From Ancylostoma caninum (Eukaryota > Nematoda > Chromadorea > Rhabditida > Ancylostomatidae), in the NCBI GenBank assembly GCA_037903475.1, contig JBAJFG010000415.1, positions 124,001 through 188,000 on the forward strand: a stretch of 64,000 bases of DNA, read 5' to 3'. Both the position numbers and the translations under genes were made by a program. Under the pieces are notes generated by a model. It saw only the letters and a program-made list of their open reading frames with translations. It was not told the DNA's origin and made no database searches. Shown one piece after another: positions 10,876 through 24,200 of this stretch (positions are counted from its first letter, which is position 1; every line of letters begins with the position of its first letter).

Positions 10876-13800
10876 TGTAGAATAAGTTCTAAGTTCTATA
10901 AAAGGTGAAACGAAAATCGAAAGAGCAGAAATAAGCATTATAACGGAAAACGTGAAACGAAAAATTTCGCACACCCATGGTCCAACGCAGATTCTTCTTG
11001 GTGCCCCTCCCCTTTACAGTTTTCCCAGATCCGGTTGAGACATGTTTAATCATGTCCATGATTGTTTAAACACGCCTAGCTGTATGATGATCTGGCATCT
11101 CCATTCTTCGATCGTGCTCCTGACGGTCACACCAACGCGTCTTAACTTGTTACACCTGGATCGGAAATATGGACTGGTTCAGCGATCGATTATCGATCGG
11201 TTTGTCCATTTTTCTTCCTCAAACTTGGGTTTAACCACGCAACTTCGGGGAACCTACCCACCGGCCGCCGACCACCAGGATCAAAGAAGAGGAGAGAAGC
11301 AAGGGAAAGTAAGGTTAGTTTCTTCTCCGCCTCTTCTTTTTTGCCTAATATGGCCTTCCCTTACTAATGACGAGTTCCCGGGAAGGATATATTCATTACC
11401 TTGTTCCTGTATAGTGTTTGAGAACAAAAGGAAACAGGATGAATGATTTTTTTCTTCTGTTTATGATTTGAACCGTGCTCGGAAAATGAAAGAAAAAACA
11501 ACTACTGATAACGAGTTGAGCAGAATCCCATACAGCAGACTACTGGTAGGATTGCTAGCAGCTAATTTGAGTCCTTGTTTTTCAAACTTCTACATGCATG
11601 AATGTTGATGCTTGTATATTTTTCAATTATTTTCAAATCATCACTTGGTAGTGAAGGGAGCGGAATCGAGCTTCAATTTATATGTATATTGATCTCACCC
11701 TTGCTAAAAAAATCTCTGCATTGTTAATCTGTTATAATAGCATTTTATTTGCGGACTGAGATGATGAACTACTTATAAAATTCTTACAACCCTAGCTAGA
11801 AAAAATATAAAATTTCTTCGTAAGTAAGCCTTCCATTTGTGGCAATTTAAATGTGCATCTGTTGTTACCGAATATCTGCATCAGGAAGTTCTGCGAGAAG
11901 TAGTAAATGTTCCATTAGGGTGCGACACGAATAATGGTTCGATATTGCCTAAAGACCAGTACTTCTATTTCTCAGAAAAAGTCGTCTGCGCTGTCTCTCA
12001 CTGATCCTAAAATAGCCAATTTCATTAAACTAGTAATCCGGAACCTACGTACGTGCTCTTGAAAAAAGAAATAGAAAGGAATTTAGTTTGAATCGTGAGT
12101 CCAAGGACATTTCTCGTTTCATTTTTTACCAGTAACTAGGTTAGTAAAGTGGCGATAATATGTTCGTGGACTTTTAAAAACCTTCCGATGTTGTTTAATC
12201 AAGGAAAGTTTGCTGTGTTGTGGCCAAGGAAGCGTTATAGTGATTTATTGAAGTGAAATATCGGGTATTGAAGAGATTTGTACCCATTTTCGAGTAAGGT
12301 CATTCCAGAGATAACCGAGTGGTTACGAGTGGAAGTTCATAAGTTTCCATAGATCAACCCCCTTTCCTGATAATCGCAACATTCCTGCGGGAAGGTTCAG
12401 AATTTCTCTTCGGAAAGATACATGAATAAACCTCAATAAACTCGCTACTACCTACTTAATTATCTAGAAGAAGACTAAATATAGGCAAATAGACCACAGG
12501 ATGAGTAGTCATACATCAGAGCAAACAAACCTGTAGTATTTCACCCTAGAAATCAAAATTCAAACAGATTCCACTTACGCGGCCGTATGAATTTCAACTC
12601 GGAAGCTGACGCCGGTGCTCCTGCGACTGCGTGCCGCGTCGTGAAGATTTGTGCGTGAAGTGCGTGATGTTACCTTTGCTGTGGTCATTCCACCGTGGCC
12701 TTTGTGTTTAGAGCAGAAGACGGGATGAGTCAGTTCCCATACACGGCCGCGCTTACAATCATCCACATGGCATTCTTTTCGAATCTCTCTAGGCTTGTCT
12801 GGATTCTGCCCTGCTCATCACGCAGCGTAAGCTATGCGGCAGCGACTTCGGGGTCATTTTGGGACCGAATTCAGATTCTAGACTTGCGAAAGAGACTTGG
12901 AGTAAGGGGAGGAGGAGCGGATCATGTGGTAGTCTTCGTAGGAAACAAAAAATTAATGTTACCGAGTTTACTTATCCATTTTTCGCGAATAACTGAGCTC
13001 TTTTTCTTGCGAAAATGTCAGCCTTAGTTTTTGAAAAGTTGTGATCGAAATGCTCATGATCCTTGCGGACCTAACGCAGAAATCCCCAGATCTGGGTGAA
13101 AATTTTTACCTCTGCTTACGGTAACTCAATTTCTATTTGATACTCTAAGATTAACAGCGCATGATACGTTAATGAATAGACAAACCCATTTGGTGAGAGG
13201 AAGACCGTACACTAAAAAAGGAGAAAAAAATCAATGAATATATGAGTAAAAAAACTGTGTAGCTGGTAATTTGACAAAATTCCTCATACTTTCGAAAGAT
13301 AGACGTATGTATGTCATCCACAACGAGAGGGAAAGCACCACGACCTGACAGCCAATGAGGCGATGGGACCAATGCACCGACACATTTTCGGATTTATACA
13401 AGAATGAAGCAGGAAAATTTCTACATTTCCAAATTTTCTGCAAATCTGCTATGGAAAATCTGTAATGTGGCCACGCGGCCAAGATTTTCAAAATAGACGA
13501 TTTTGGAGAGTTCATAGTGGAAATGTTAAAGGTGAAGCAGTTAAAGATTGAGTGTGAAGAAGAGAAAATAGATCACACCTTTGGCACTTTCTAGAAGGTG
13601 CATATTTGTACTCCGAGGGGCGTAATCTTAGAATCTTAACATTAAAAGCTTCAGTATCGCGCACAAGTAACAAGAAAGCAGCAAAGCTTTCAGTGGAGGT
13701 TCTGCAGAGATCTACGCGGAGGTGGAAACGGGGGAAACGCGTGGGCCCACTCGTACCAAGGTACCAAGGTAGATTCAAGTACGAGTTTTTTTTTCGGTGT

Positions 13801-16259
13801 TCTTGCCAAGAATGCCCATGTAGAAACTGGCTTTTTGGGCTTTTCTGAGGGTTACATGGAAGTATTCAGTACGAAGGTAAGGTACAAACCCAACTTGAAA
13901 CCTCAACATATTTTATGTTCCTTGCTTCAAAATGAGAAGACAACTTACAGTGTAAGTTCTTTTTTGTTCTTGTCATTTGCGTGTTCTCTTCAGCTGATTG
14001 CATTTTGAATGGTCATCGCTCCAAGACCTTTAGTGGTTTCAGTATAGGACGTCTTTCCCGTTCTTCCATGGCTATCAATCCTCCGTAGGTACATATAAGC
14101 AGCAGCAGCAGCTCTGTCCCCTTCCCCCCGCCTTCTCCTCGTCCCACCGAGAAGGCCACGTCAAAATTTCCGAAATTTCTACACCAAGTAGAAGCAAAGT
14201 TTCGGGAGATTTCTTCTCTCGATTCGTTTTTTTTTAATTTTGAAGTAGATTTATCGTTAAATATCGAGTTTGAAATCTTATCTACGGAACAGTTTTTTTT
14301 TAAAATCCTGAAATAATGGCTGCCCAGGTCTCGGAAGTTGGTAAACACAGCTTTTGTCCTCTTTTTTGCATACTTTCCGTTGCTCCAGTTCTCTGCCTTC
14401 GTCAGCCACTGTACTGTAAGACATGAAGGTTTAGGTCATTGGTCTATCATAGTCGTTCTTCGGGAGATTCTCCAGGGACAGTCTTACCAATTAGAGAAGT
14501 TGCTCTTAATGTTTGCTAACTATTCAAACATATTTCTGAAGTAACTAGTGAAATACATGATTGTTTTCGTTTTTTTATTGTCTTGAAGCATGCAAGCGAC
14601 ACCATGGCGCATGTAAATCATAATGCGATTGATTATCTCAAGAAGCATGGTCGATTCTCGTGCAAATCGACAAGGAATAAAATGGAATATTCAATAAGAT
14701 GCTAAAACCAAACATGTACATAGAAGGCAAGAGTGGAATCTGTCTGCTAATTGAACCGCTTCGCTTTTCACGCAAATCTTATGGAAGCATTATCATATCA
14801 TGGTCGACCATGTAGGCCCAATTTGATTTCCTGACACAGGAGTAATTAGTAAACCAGTATCTACCTGATAATTTTATGCAATAGGAGCAAGGGTATCTCT
14901 AGACTTCACCAGTTCAAAGTAAAAACAAATAAACAAGCGATATAAGAGGTGACGGTATATAAAAGATGAGTATCGATTGCATTCACTGATTTGGTCCGCA
15001 CCCAAACGGAGTGGAACTACATATATCACAGCAGCTTTACAGAGTTCGGGACAACACAGCAAATCGTACTGAAAGCGGATTGATTTGACATCCTATCTTT
15101 CGAAACAGTTTTTTCGGTTATTTTTTCCTAGCGTTTTCCTGGACACTTAGTTAACTGGAACGTATGAACCAATATTTTCCGGATAAATTTTGCTTAGCCG
15201 TGTGTAGCTACTTACAAACGAGGTCTTGGCACATGTAGCCATATCTGCCATTTCAGTGGGCCACCTAGTGATTGGTCTGTACAGCACTGCATAGTACAGT
15301 GACAAGGTGTGTCGTGCTTGGTCTCATACGCGTTGCTTCAAAATTTTGAACGTTGTTTTTCTTAAAAAATTTAGAAATTGTGTTCTGCATGAAATTGAAA
15401 GATGCAAAGGCCACGACTTACGATATGAGGGCCGGTGCAGAAAACATGTTTTTGAAATCGATGGAACTATATCAGCAATGGTCTTACCAATGCAAAATCG
15501 GCGCATGTCAATGCAGATCAAATGCACTTCGTTATTTGGCGCAAATCCGGTAAAAACCCTGGAAAAATCCACGATTTCTAGGTCTTATTCACGACCCGTG
15601 CGCACCCACATTTAAAATAGGGTTTCTTGTTTTTTTTTTTTTTCAGGGATTGGAAGAGGGATCTATCCCCCCGTGTGGCTCAGTTAGCCGAGGCGGAGGA
15701 CAAAATGGCTTGGGAATATAGCCCTAGAGTGCCTATTTGACTTCCTCATGTTGATCGGACTGAAACGGTTCCTTACAGCTCACTGATTTCCTCATTGGGT
15801 TACAGAACGCATGAATAAATAAACACATTTCTAACTATGTATGTACTCGTCCTTTGCATTTACAATTCCTCGCAAATCGTATGATTTATGTAATTCTCCG
15901 CCCACTTTCTCCCCTATGTATTTCAAAAATGTTTTGGTGGCTGTAGTTTGCAATCATCATTTGTATATATATGCAATTATTTTTATTAAAATTTCTATTC
16001 ATTTGCACAAAAAATGCACATCGGTGATGAACGCAATAAGAAAAAAAGATTAATACTATAAGTATAATACTTGTAAGGCGAAAAGGATTTCTTTCAGAGC
16101 ATCATAAAACTAGTTGATAGCGAAATACCTGAACCAAAAAAAAATAAAAAAGGAAGTTGTAGAAACGTTTCTAAATTCAGGAATAAAAATGAAAAAATGA
16201 GACTCCTGCAGATTGCTTTCTCAAAGTGTTTTTGCCTCATAAAGAGATGGCAAAAGTTT
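10876..16259. other. Intergenic DNA, no firm genes
   Basis: No gene is recognised. One weak candidate exon (about 12766-12584, minus) begins with ATG and ends at GTAAGTGG. It encodes a basic, Ser/Thr/Arg-rich peptide with no family match and could be a first exon of an unrecognised gene. Near 11184 lies a 17-nt palindrome, CGATCGATTATCGATCG. Around 15380 is a dispersed repeat shared with about 62422. Confidence 0.35.
15668..15828 (+). repeat. Possible tRNA-derived SINE-like element
   Basis: The segment begins near CCGTGTGGCTCAGTTAGCCG, which resembles a tRNA box A (TGGCTCAGT plus a D-loop-like stretch). It ends in GAATAAATAAAC, a short AT-rich tail like those of retroposons. No good box B (GGTTCGANNCC) was found, so this could be chance. 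Function is not inferred. Confidence 0.3.
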
Positions 16260-16343
16260 TGCTCCATGGGAGGATCGAACTCCCGACCTCGGCATTTCTC
16301 ATTCTTATAAGTACCACGCGCTAACCAGCTGCGCCAATGGAGC
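16260..16343 (-). tRNA. tRNA-Ile (anticodon UAU) with 10-nt intron
   Basis: On the minus strand the acceptor arms GCTCCAT and ATGGAGC pair perfectly, followed by discriminator A. The D-stem GCGC/GCGC encloses AGCTGGTTA. The anticodon stem TGGTA/TGCCG encloses C-T-TAT-A plus about 10 extra bases, read as an intron after position 37. The T-arm is GGGAG-TTCGATC-CTCCC. The anticodon TAT reads AUA isoleucine codons. A TTTT run follows downstream on the minus strand, consistent with RNA polymerase III termination. CCA is not encoded, as in eukaryotic nuclear tRNA genes. Confidence 0.96.
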
Positions 16344-19300
16344 ACGTCGAAAAATTCCGAGGTTTTTCTCCAGAAAACTTTATTTACATTATTATTGGGT
16401 ATTATTACTATTATTTTTATCATTGAGTTTATTAACTCAAGGGTGTTAACTCCCTCTGAACCAGTATGCTTGGTTCATTATTCGTTTTAGTCCTATTTTG
16501 TGACTTAGGAATATCCTTGATGGGGAAAGGAAGGAACAGATTCTGAATATTTCCTGAAAATGAGTCCAGGAATCTAATACAAATCTACTAAAATGAGACA
16601 GGACATGAAAATGGACTTCACCTAGTAACGCTTGAGAATCGTGAGCTGTGTGATGATGTGCTATTTTTCAACTATGATATTTAATAACACTTCTCTGATT
16701 GGATTATTTTCAACGAACTTAATTCGAGAATAGTCGTAGAATCCCACTCGTTACATGTTAATTAGTCCCCAGGGGGTACCTGTTGGCGTTATTGAACAAA
16801 ACTTTCGTGAGTGGTTAATAATGTTTTCAGTGGTGAACAGAGAACAGCGAACTTTAAACGATGGCTAACAAAGGTGATTAATCAGTTGACTTTTAGTACA
16901 GCAAAGTTTCCATTGGCAAAGGATATTCTGTTATGAACCCTCTCAAAAGTATCGAGCAGCAGCTTGAATGGGACTCCATTCGATTTTTTAAAGGGACACA
17001 TCTCTAGGTGACCATTCCGCCTCCTTTTATTTAGTTTTATTATTTACTTAAGAGCTTAAATTCCTTAACTATCGAAGCTTTGATTAGTTTCCGTATTATT
17101 ATTTATTAGTATTATTACTTATTGTATTTATTAATTAGTGTTATTATTTATTGCATTGTTATATTAGTGTTATTATTTATTGTATCTTTTACATACGTAC
17201 ATCATCATTATCATTTTACTTCGATTCGTTTTTTTAATACACTGTTTATTTACGGTCGACTGAAGCATCATGGTTTCCTAAGGTGTTGAACCGCAGGTTT
17301 ACCTGGCGCTTACTTATACCTAGCCTTTCCCGTGTTCCTTCTCCTATTTTTAAATTTTAATGTCACTTGGTAATTAAATTTTTGGAGCCATTTGTAAAAC
17401 GTCAGTGCTTATCCGACAGTTCTACACAGATCCACAGAAAACATAGTTCCAATCCAGAAGCTGATTTTGAGGGGTAAAATATATAAACAGAAAATTGTAT
17501 GTGCATCCAGTGCATCCAAGGACTCACATAAGATTTTCATACCTCAGGGAGAATAGAGCACATAAACATTTGAAAGACAGTAGCGACCAAAAGGATATGA
17601 CCAGCAGCCGAATCTACCAGGGATCTTTTGCTACAACTCACCACTATATTGAATATATACTACAAGTATACTAGACAACTTTAGTAGTAATTTACACCAT
17701 TATAATAGAGGTTAGAATGGTTCCTTTTTAAATCGAAACGAAGCGATATCAACGAGGAACCAACACGTTGATGAAGGCAATGAATTTAGACTTGGAACAT
17801 CCCAGTTTTTTTTAAAAGTAGTTTACGTCGATGTTATGGGGTGGAAGGAAACAGCACTTTGACACTCCCCAAATCTCATCTGAATAGCTCAAACTCATTT
17901 GAGTTCAGTACAAAACTCCACCTTCAACAGTGTCACGGATCATATGTACATATCTTTCAGGCCGCTACTGTATGTAAGAACATGTAGGCCTATTCCACAG
18001 CTCAGAGAGCACCTCATTCAGGAAAAAATTGCAAATTCTAGCACATATTCGCAGTATTCCTTCATCTTCCTTTTCTCTTCTGCCTATGATATAGAAAAGG
18101 GGTATATCTTTCATTGATGATTTCCTTTAGAAATTATGGGACTCTCTTCAGAGTTTCTAGGATAAGCCAAGGATGATGATGACTCAAAACGGCGAGGATG
18201 AACAAGATGATGACTCAAAACGGCGAGGACGTTATAGGGGTGTTTCGAAGTTTACTACCGCTCAGAAATATTTCATTACTTCACAGAAGGCTTGCTTGGC
18301 TTATTCGTTGTTTCTTAAGATGAACTTTCTTTATTGAGCACTTTCTATCTGCCAATGTTAGGAGTTTTCCTGGCTATCTTGATGTTTTCCACAGCAAGAA
18401 GACCCTGGATTCATGAGATTTCTTTATCAAATAGTTCTTTTGCCACCACTTTGAATTTCTTGACAATTCTTACTGTTCCCCCAAATTTAATTCGGTGTTT
18501 TATGTATAATACTACATACATAGTTACCAAATTCTACTTCTTTCAAAGCAGTAACTGGAACTGCTCTGGCCGCGAACTTTTGTTTACATCCGATAAATTT
18601 ATTTAGAAATTTCGCCGATCAAAAATGGCTCGTAAAGAAACTGCCTGTGTCAAAAGAATGTATCGACAGCAAGACTGTATAGAGTCAGCATTAGGTAGCC
18701 AATTACGACTACATAACTTTAATTTTAGTGGCTTTAAAGCGAGTAATGCCTGCAAATGTTGTGATTGTAATCTGCAGGTGGGGCGAAACTCGAAGCAGAC
18801 CTCGTGTTTTCGCTCGCGCACGTCACCGCGGACGTTTGCAAGTGTTTGCAGACCGAGTGGTCAAGAGTCGCAACATTCTCTTCGCCATCTAAGAGTTTCA
18901 GAACTGGTTCACAGATTAGAGTAACTCGTTTACTGCCCATGCAGCATGCGCGACGCGACCCGCCAATCAGGAGTTCACATCGCGACGACGCGCCGGAAAT
19001 TCTGCCCAGCACTTGTAAGCCGGGACTGTGTTACAGTGCGGGTTACACCGAGAAGACGACAGTTTGTAATGTGGTGGAATGTTGTATGGGTGAATTTCTC
19101 ATAGATCAACATTCATGTTACTGCCAAGAAGTTCTGTGTTTCGTGTTAGGGAAGGGTTTTTGCTTCACTTAAGGGCGGAATTCAGTTGATTCAATTATTA
19201 TTATTCCTAGCAAAGGACAAAATATGTGGGAATGAAGAAGCCGGTATAGTTTCCAGATCTAAATATTCAGGAAGGAGAAATCAGCACATCCTTTCTGGTC

Positions 19301-21051
19301 TCGTCTTCAGGGTTGTGTTGCTCTCCTTGCTTCGAACATTCGAATTTTCTATTCACTCAACGTAGCCGAAAATAGATATGTGTACTTATCCAATAAATTT
19401 GGCCTATACTATGAAATGTATCAAAACAATTCTGCAGCAAAAGGACAGCTCATTTTTACCCTACAAAAGGGCCAATGACTGCATTTGCTCAGAATTTCTC
19501 GAAACACCCACGAAAGTTCTAAATGGTGGCAGGCCAGGCAGCGTTTTCCTTCAGAAAAACCTTAAAGTTGAATAAGTTCTAGTAAATCCTAAAAGTATTC
19601 TAAGTGAGTACTATAACTAATTTAAGGATGTGCTCATCTTTTTCGCACGAAAACCTTCTACTCCTGTGCTGTTTCCGAAGTTTCTCGAAAATTACGGAGA
19701 AAGAGAACGTCCAGATAACTTTTATGGACAAATATATCCTGCAGAAAACTACAAAATGCTCGGCTCTATTTCAGTATGTATTATAGAGTTCGGTGGTAGT
19801 AGAGTGCTCAACTTCGTCCGAAAGAAGGGCTGTTTTCATCACTCTTCCCGGAACTTCTCGGAAATTAGAGAGAACAGGCATCCGCTTTAGAAAACCCAAA
19901 AAATCGGGTAGTTAAGTTTTACTAATTATTGAGGGATTCTCCAGTAGGTAAGGGTTTTTCCACGTAAAAAAGCAAGCATTTCTGCAATTCTCCCAGAATT
20001 TCTCGTAAATCACTAGAAAAAAAAAAAGGATTTTGATAGGGATATTTCAACAACTATCCAAGAATTCTATACATAGTAATTGATCTCTGTGTTGTCCTTA
20101 AGTAAGGTTTTTGAGAAGGTCTTCGGAGTAGATTTACATATAAGAACCCTTCCAGAAGAAAACTGCTCATATTCCCCTCAGCAAAACGCACTCGTATTTC
20201 TTTCGTGCAGTATACATTGTAATTTGCGTACCAGAATTCTTCAGAAGTAGCTGTATTCCAAAGCATTGGCGAGAAGGGAGTGGGAAAGAAGGGGAAGGGG
20301 GAGTTGATAGCGTCAAGGATCAAGATTCAGATCCGTGCTGATTTGATTCTCGCCGAATAGCATAAGACGATCGATTCCGACAGTAACGTGGGTTTTTTTT
20401 TGTTAATCCTTATCACCTGCAATAATGAAGCATGAATTTTTTAAGCCCATTAAGGAAATTTTCTTGAACGACCTGGGGGAATTATTTTCGTTTTGGGGAA
20501 ACGGAACTTTAATCAGTATAGTCTGCGATTCCTCCAGTGGAAATTTCCAAGTGCTTAGAAAAGCTTAAAAAAGCGAAATTGGGAAAAAGATACCTATGCA
20601 TCTTCTCAGTCGATTGCTGTTTCTATGAATTCAATCGCTGCAAAACAAGGAAAGTCAAAATAAAAGCCAGGATTTAGCTAGCTTATCGGCTGGTGAACAT
20701 TATCTGCCTTACTAGGAACTCTGAAGGTCTAGAAATTTCCAACAAAGTAAGGGGCTTCAGGAAATTTGTATTTACGTGCTGCCATAGTTCTAGACCGCAT
20801 CTCAATTTCCACGAGACTTTCGCATTCAACAACGCTCCATTTTTGTTTACTTCACATAAAACATCAGAAAACAAATCCAATACAGTCGTGGTAAAAACGA
20901 ATCATTCAAAATAGGAACCTGGGATTGAAAAACGACAGCTGCGGAACACTGAACAGAGCGGAGCAGAGTCTTTTTCTACCTGGGAACCACCTTTGTGCCG
21001 GGGATTTCCCGCGGTGAGACAGGGAAACGGTGCCGAACAGGTCTAGAATAC
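16344..21051. other. AT-rich intergenic DNA
   Basis: No supportable gene. ATT/TATT-rich low-complexity sequence spans about 17085-17230. A short tandem duplication (GATGACTCAAAACGGCGAGGA) is at about 18176-18232. A GC-richer block at 18770-19060 is open on both strands without a recognisable domain. The tub-1 3' UTR and poly(A) signal form the right edge. Confidence 0.4.
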
Positions 21052-21057
21052 TTTATT
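21052..21057 (-). terminator. tub-1: Poly(A) signal of tub-1
   Basis: AATAAA on the minus strand about 220 bp downstream of the tub-1 stop codon; the likely 3'-end processing signal. Confidence 0.6.
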
Positions 21058-21274
21058 CACTAGAATTATTCGAAGGACAGGAAAGAATCAAGTGAACTCC
21101 ATACAGAAACAGTTGGCATTTTATGAACCAAACCACGACAGGACAGGTTTTGCAAAGCTCATGAGAGACTTAGCACACATTTGGGGTCACAAGGAGATGT
21201 GTCTCGAAGGCAGAGGGGATGAGAATGGACCGGTAACGAGATTGGGAGGAGCAGCACAGTAGCAGCAGCTCCTG

Positions 21275-24200
21275 CTACTCACAGGCGAGCTTGCCGTGGA
21301 AACTTGTCATCGCGATTCCGAACGCTTGCAGTGCGCTGAGCGGATAGCGAAAGTCCATTGAGAAGCACTCGTCGGAGATTCGGCCGAACTGCATCACGAT
21401 GTAGTCGGCTGCAAGAGCTCATTTACTCCTCTGTTAAGGAATTTCGCATGGAAAGGAAGGCTCACGGTCATGATCGTGGATAATCTGGAAGTTTTTCACA
21501 GAAGCCTGTGTTACTCGCCCGTGGAAGTTGAGAACGTACGATTGGGAGTCTGAATGTGTGTGGCAGCGTTTCAAATAATAAAAATCATTTTTTGCGAGCA
21601 GTAATGTTGTTATTAAATTTAAAATTATTTCGGCAGTTTTTCAACAAAGTATAATAACTGTTTTAACAATTATACAAAGAGAAAGGAATCTACTGGGTTC
21701 CCAAAACGACTGAGGACGCAAGAAAATAACAGGCAAATCCTGCAAAATTACGTTACTGAAATGCATAAATGTAGAAACGACTCAATTTTGATTCCTTATT
21801 TTTCCTCAAATCTAAGCACTCCTTGTTGGTAGGTCAAACTCTAAATGAATCATAGATATTGGTATAATATTTGATGTTCAGTGTGCTAACTGCAATTAGG
21901 TAGCAGATACACGTTGTCGACCAACCGTTTTTGCATCACAGAACGGCGCTCATCTGGTCTATTGGGGGAACAGGCGGTTGATCCGATTGCATTTTCGCAC
22001 CTCTTCCTTCATCCGCTAGTTATAACCTGAGGACATTCAGTTCAAGGTGCGAGAAGGAAGACAAAAAATCCAATCGGATCAACAGAGCCAGAACTAATGC
22101 CCAATTATTATGTCGTAGGCGCGGATTTGTTTACGAGTTGTATTACATCTACACTTTGCGGTAATCGGTTTCTGCAGGTTTCGTGCTCCAAGCTCCAAGG
22201 ATGCTATGATCGGTAAAAAAATGAATGAAACAAATTATACGACCTCATGCCAAATAGAAGGTAGAGCTCCAAACACGTTGATCATGCGCCTCGAAGCCCT
22301 AGTGTTCTCCTCCTCAATTTCCCAATGGCAATGTTTTTCCATCACTAGTGAATGCTCCAGGAACGCTTGGACTACTGCTGACAACCTTTTTAGTTCAAAT
22401 GGATGCTTGAAGCGTTGCAATCATCCTGCCTACGTAGACCTTTGGTCTCACAACATCTCATAAGACGATGTAAACGTAATCTACGGACAACTCGTCCACA
22501 ATCCTAGGCTTGCAACGCTGCAACCGATCAGTCTTAGCTGTGGCGTTGTTGATCCGATCAGATTTTCAGGCCCATTTCTCGCACCTCTAATTGATATCCT
22601 CAGGTGACAATTAGAAGAGAGAGGAAATGGTGCGAAAATCCGAATCGGATCAACCGCTGCGCACCCGGTGTATCGAACCGCACCACTACGTAGCGCGGCA
22701 GACCAGCTGGGCAGGTCTGCTACCTAACCGCAGTCAGGAAACTGCAATTGTCGGGCGTTGACGGTACTGATGTTTTGCTTACGTTCGGTGCCACCCTGAT
22801 CCAAGCACTTCGTAATGAAAATAAAAGACTAGGAAAACGGTGGAATTGATAACCGAAACATCGATACCACCAACGCCGTGCCGAGCCGCGTAGGTGGTGC
22901 GGTGCGTTAGGCCAGATGTGCGATATTCTGTGATGCAAAAATAGGTGAGCGGAACTGCACATTGAGCGCTAACCATATCGAATTCCACCGTTTTTTTTTT
23001 GCGCATAGCTTTCAAAATCTTTTGCCTGCCGGACCATCTTCAGGAGACCACAAGATTGAGAACGGAAAATCTTTCATGGCTACATGCCATTAAAGTATTT
23101 AATTTGAATTCTACAACGAAGAGTGTAAATACCTTCATTCCAAACAGGGCTCTTGTTCTGCATCACAATTATGTCATCCGTTCGCCTCTGACGATATCGT
23201 TCCAAGAGAGTATCCTTTGGCTGAACATGAATAATCATTGACCCATATGTCCCTTCGCTCCTGGCATTGCACTTACTGCCACAGGACGAATAGACTTGCG
23301 CTCGTAGGTGTTGATGTCGTAGATTCCTGGTATGAGGATGTGCATCTTTCTGGGCCCTTTAAATCCGAGCACGTTTGTGTCCTAAAGGCAAGGCACTGCA
23401 GAAAGGCAAAATTGGGAAAATCACGGTGCACTTACGTAGATCACAGCCGCAAGCTCTTGTCGGACATCCGTGGTGATCGTGGATTTTTTGGGATTTGCTC
23501 CACAGTCATAGAGGGTGAACATGGTCCCGATTGCATTTGACCTGCAGTGGCAATTGATTTTTTTAAACTTTTTTCTCTCAAATTGAAAGGGTTGCAAGAA
23601 ATTCCGTCTATTCAGTCAAATCAAGCGAATGAGATGGAGCGGAAATAACCAGAGAGCTGAAAATTCTAATGGCCGTTGGAATTTTTGAACCCGTTATAAA
23701 TTCGTGTGGGACGTTGTACCCTGAAAGCGAAGGTGAGCGAGTTCTCTTACTGGCTTATTCCAAAACAACCAATAGCAAGTCGAACTTCATCGCCTTTTGC
23801 CAATGAAACGCTGGAGGGCCATAAAATCGAGTCCAGCTGTCAATTGTTGTTATTGCACCATAGAAAATGAGGCATGCTGCGTCAACTACGCGGTGCGACA
23901 GAGCAACGCTCGGCTAGCACAACCCTGGTCTGCCGCGCCGCATGTTGACGCGTCGCGGCCTTGTTTTCTGTGGTGCAATAACGATTGGTCATCACTAGAA
24001 AGCCAAAAAACCTGCACCAATACATGTTACGCACTGTACTAGCGATAATCCCTTCAGGACCTACCTAACTTTTCCAACAAAAGCCGTTCCCTCTCTCTTG
24101 AGATCTGTAGCATCTGTGGATATTAGGTAGTTGGCCGTAGTGCTTTTCTTTCTCCGTCGAGCTGCCAGAAGAAAGATCTGGAAAATGCTGCGGAATTTCC

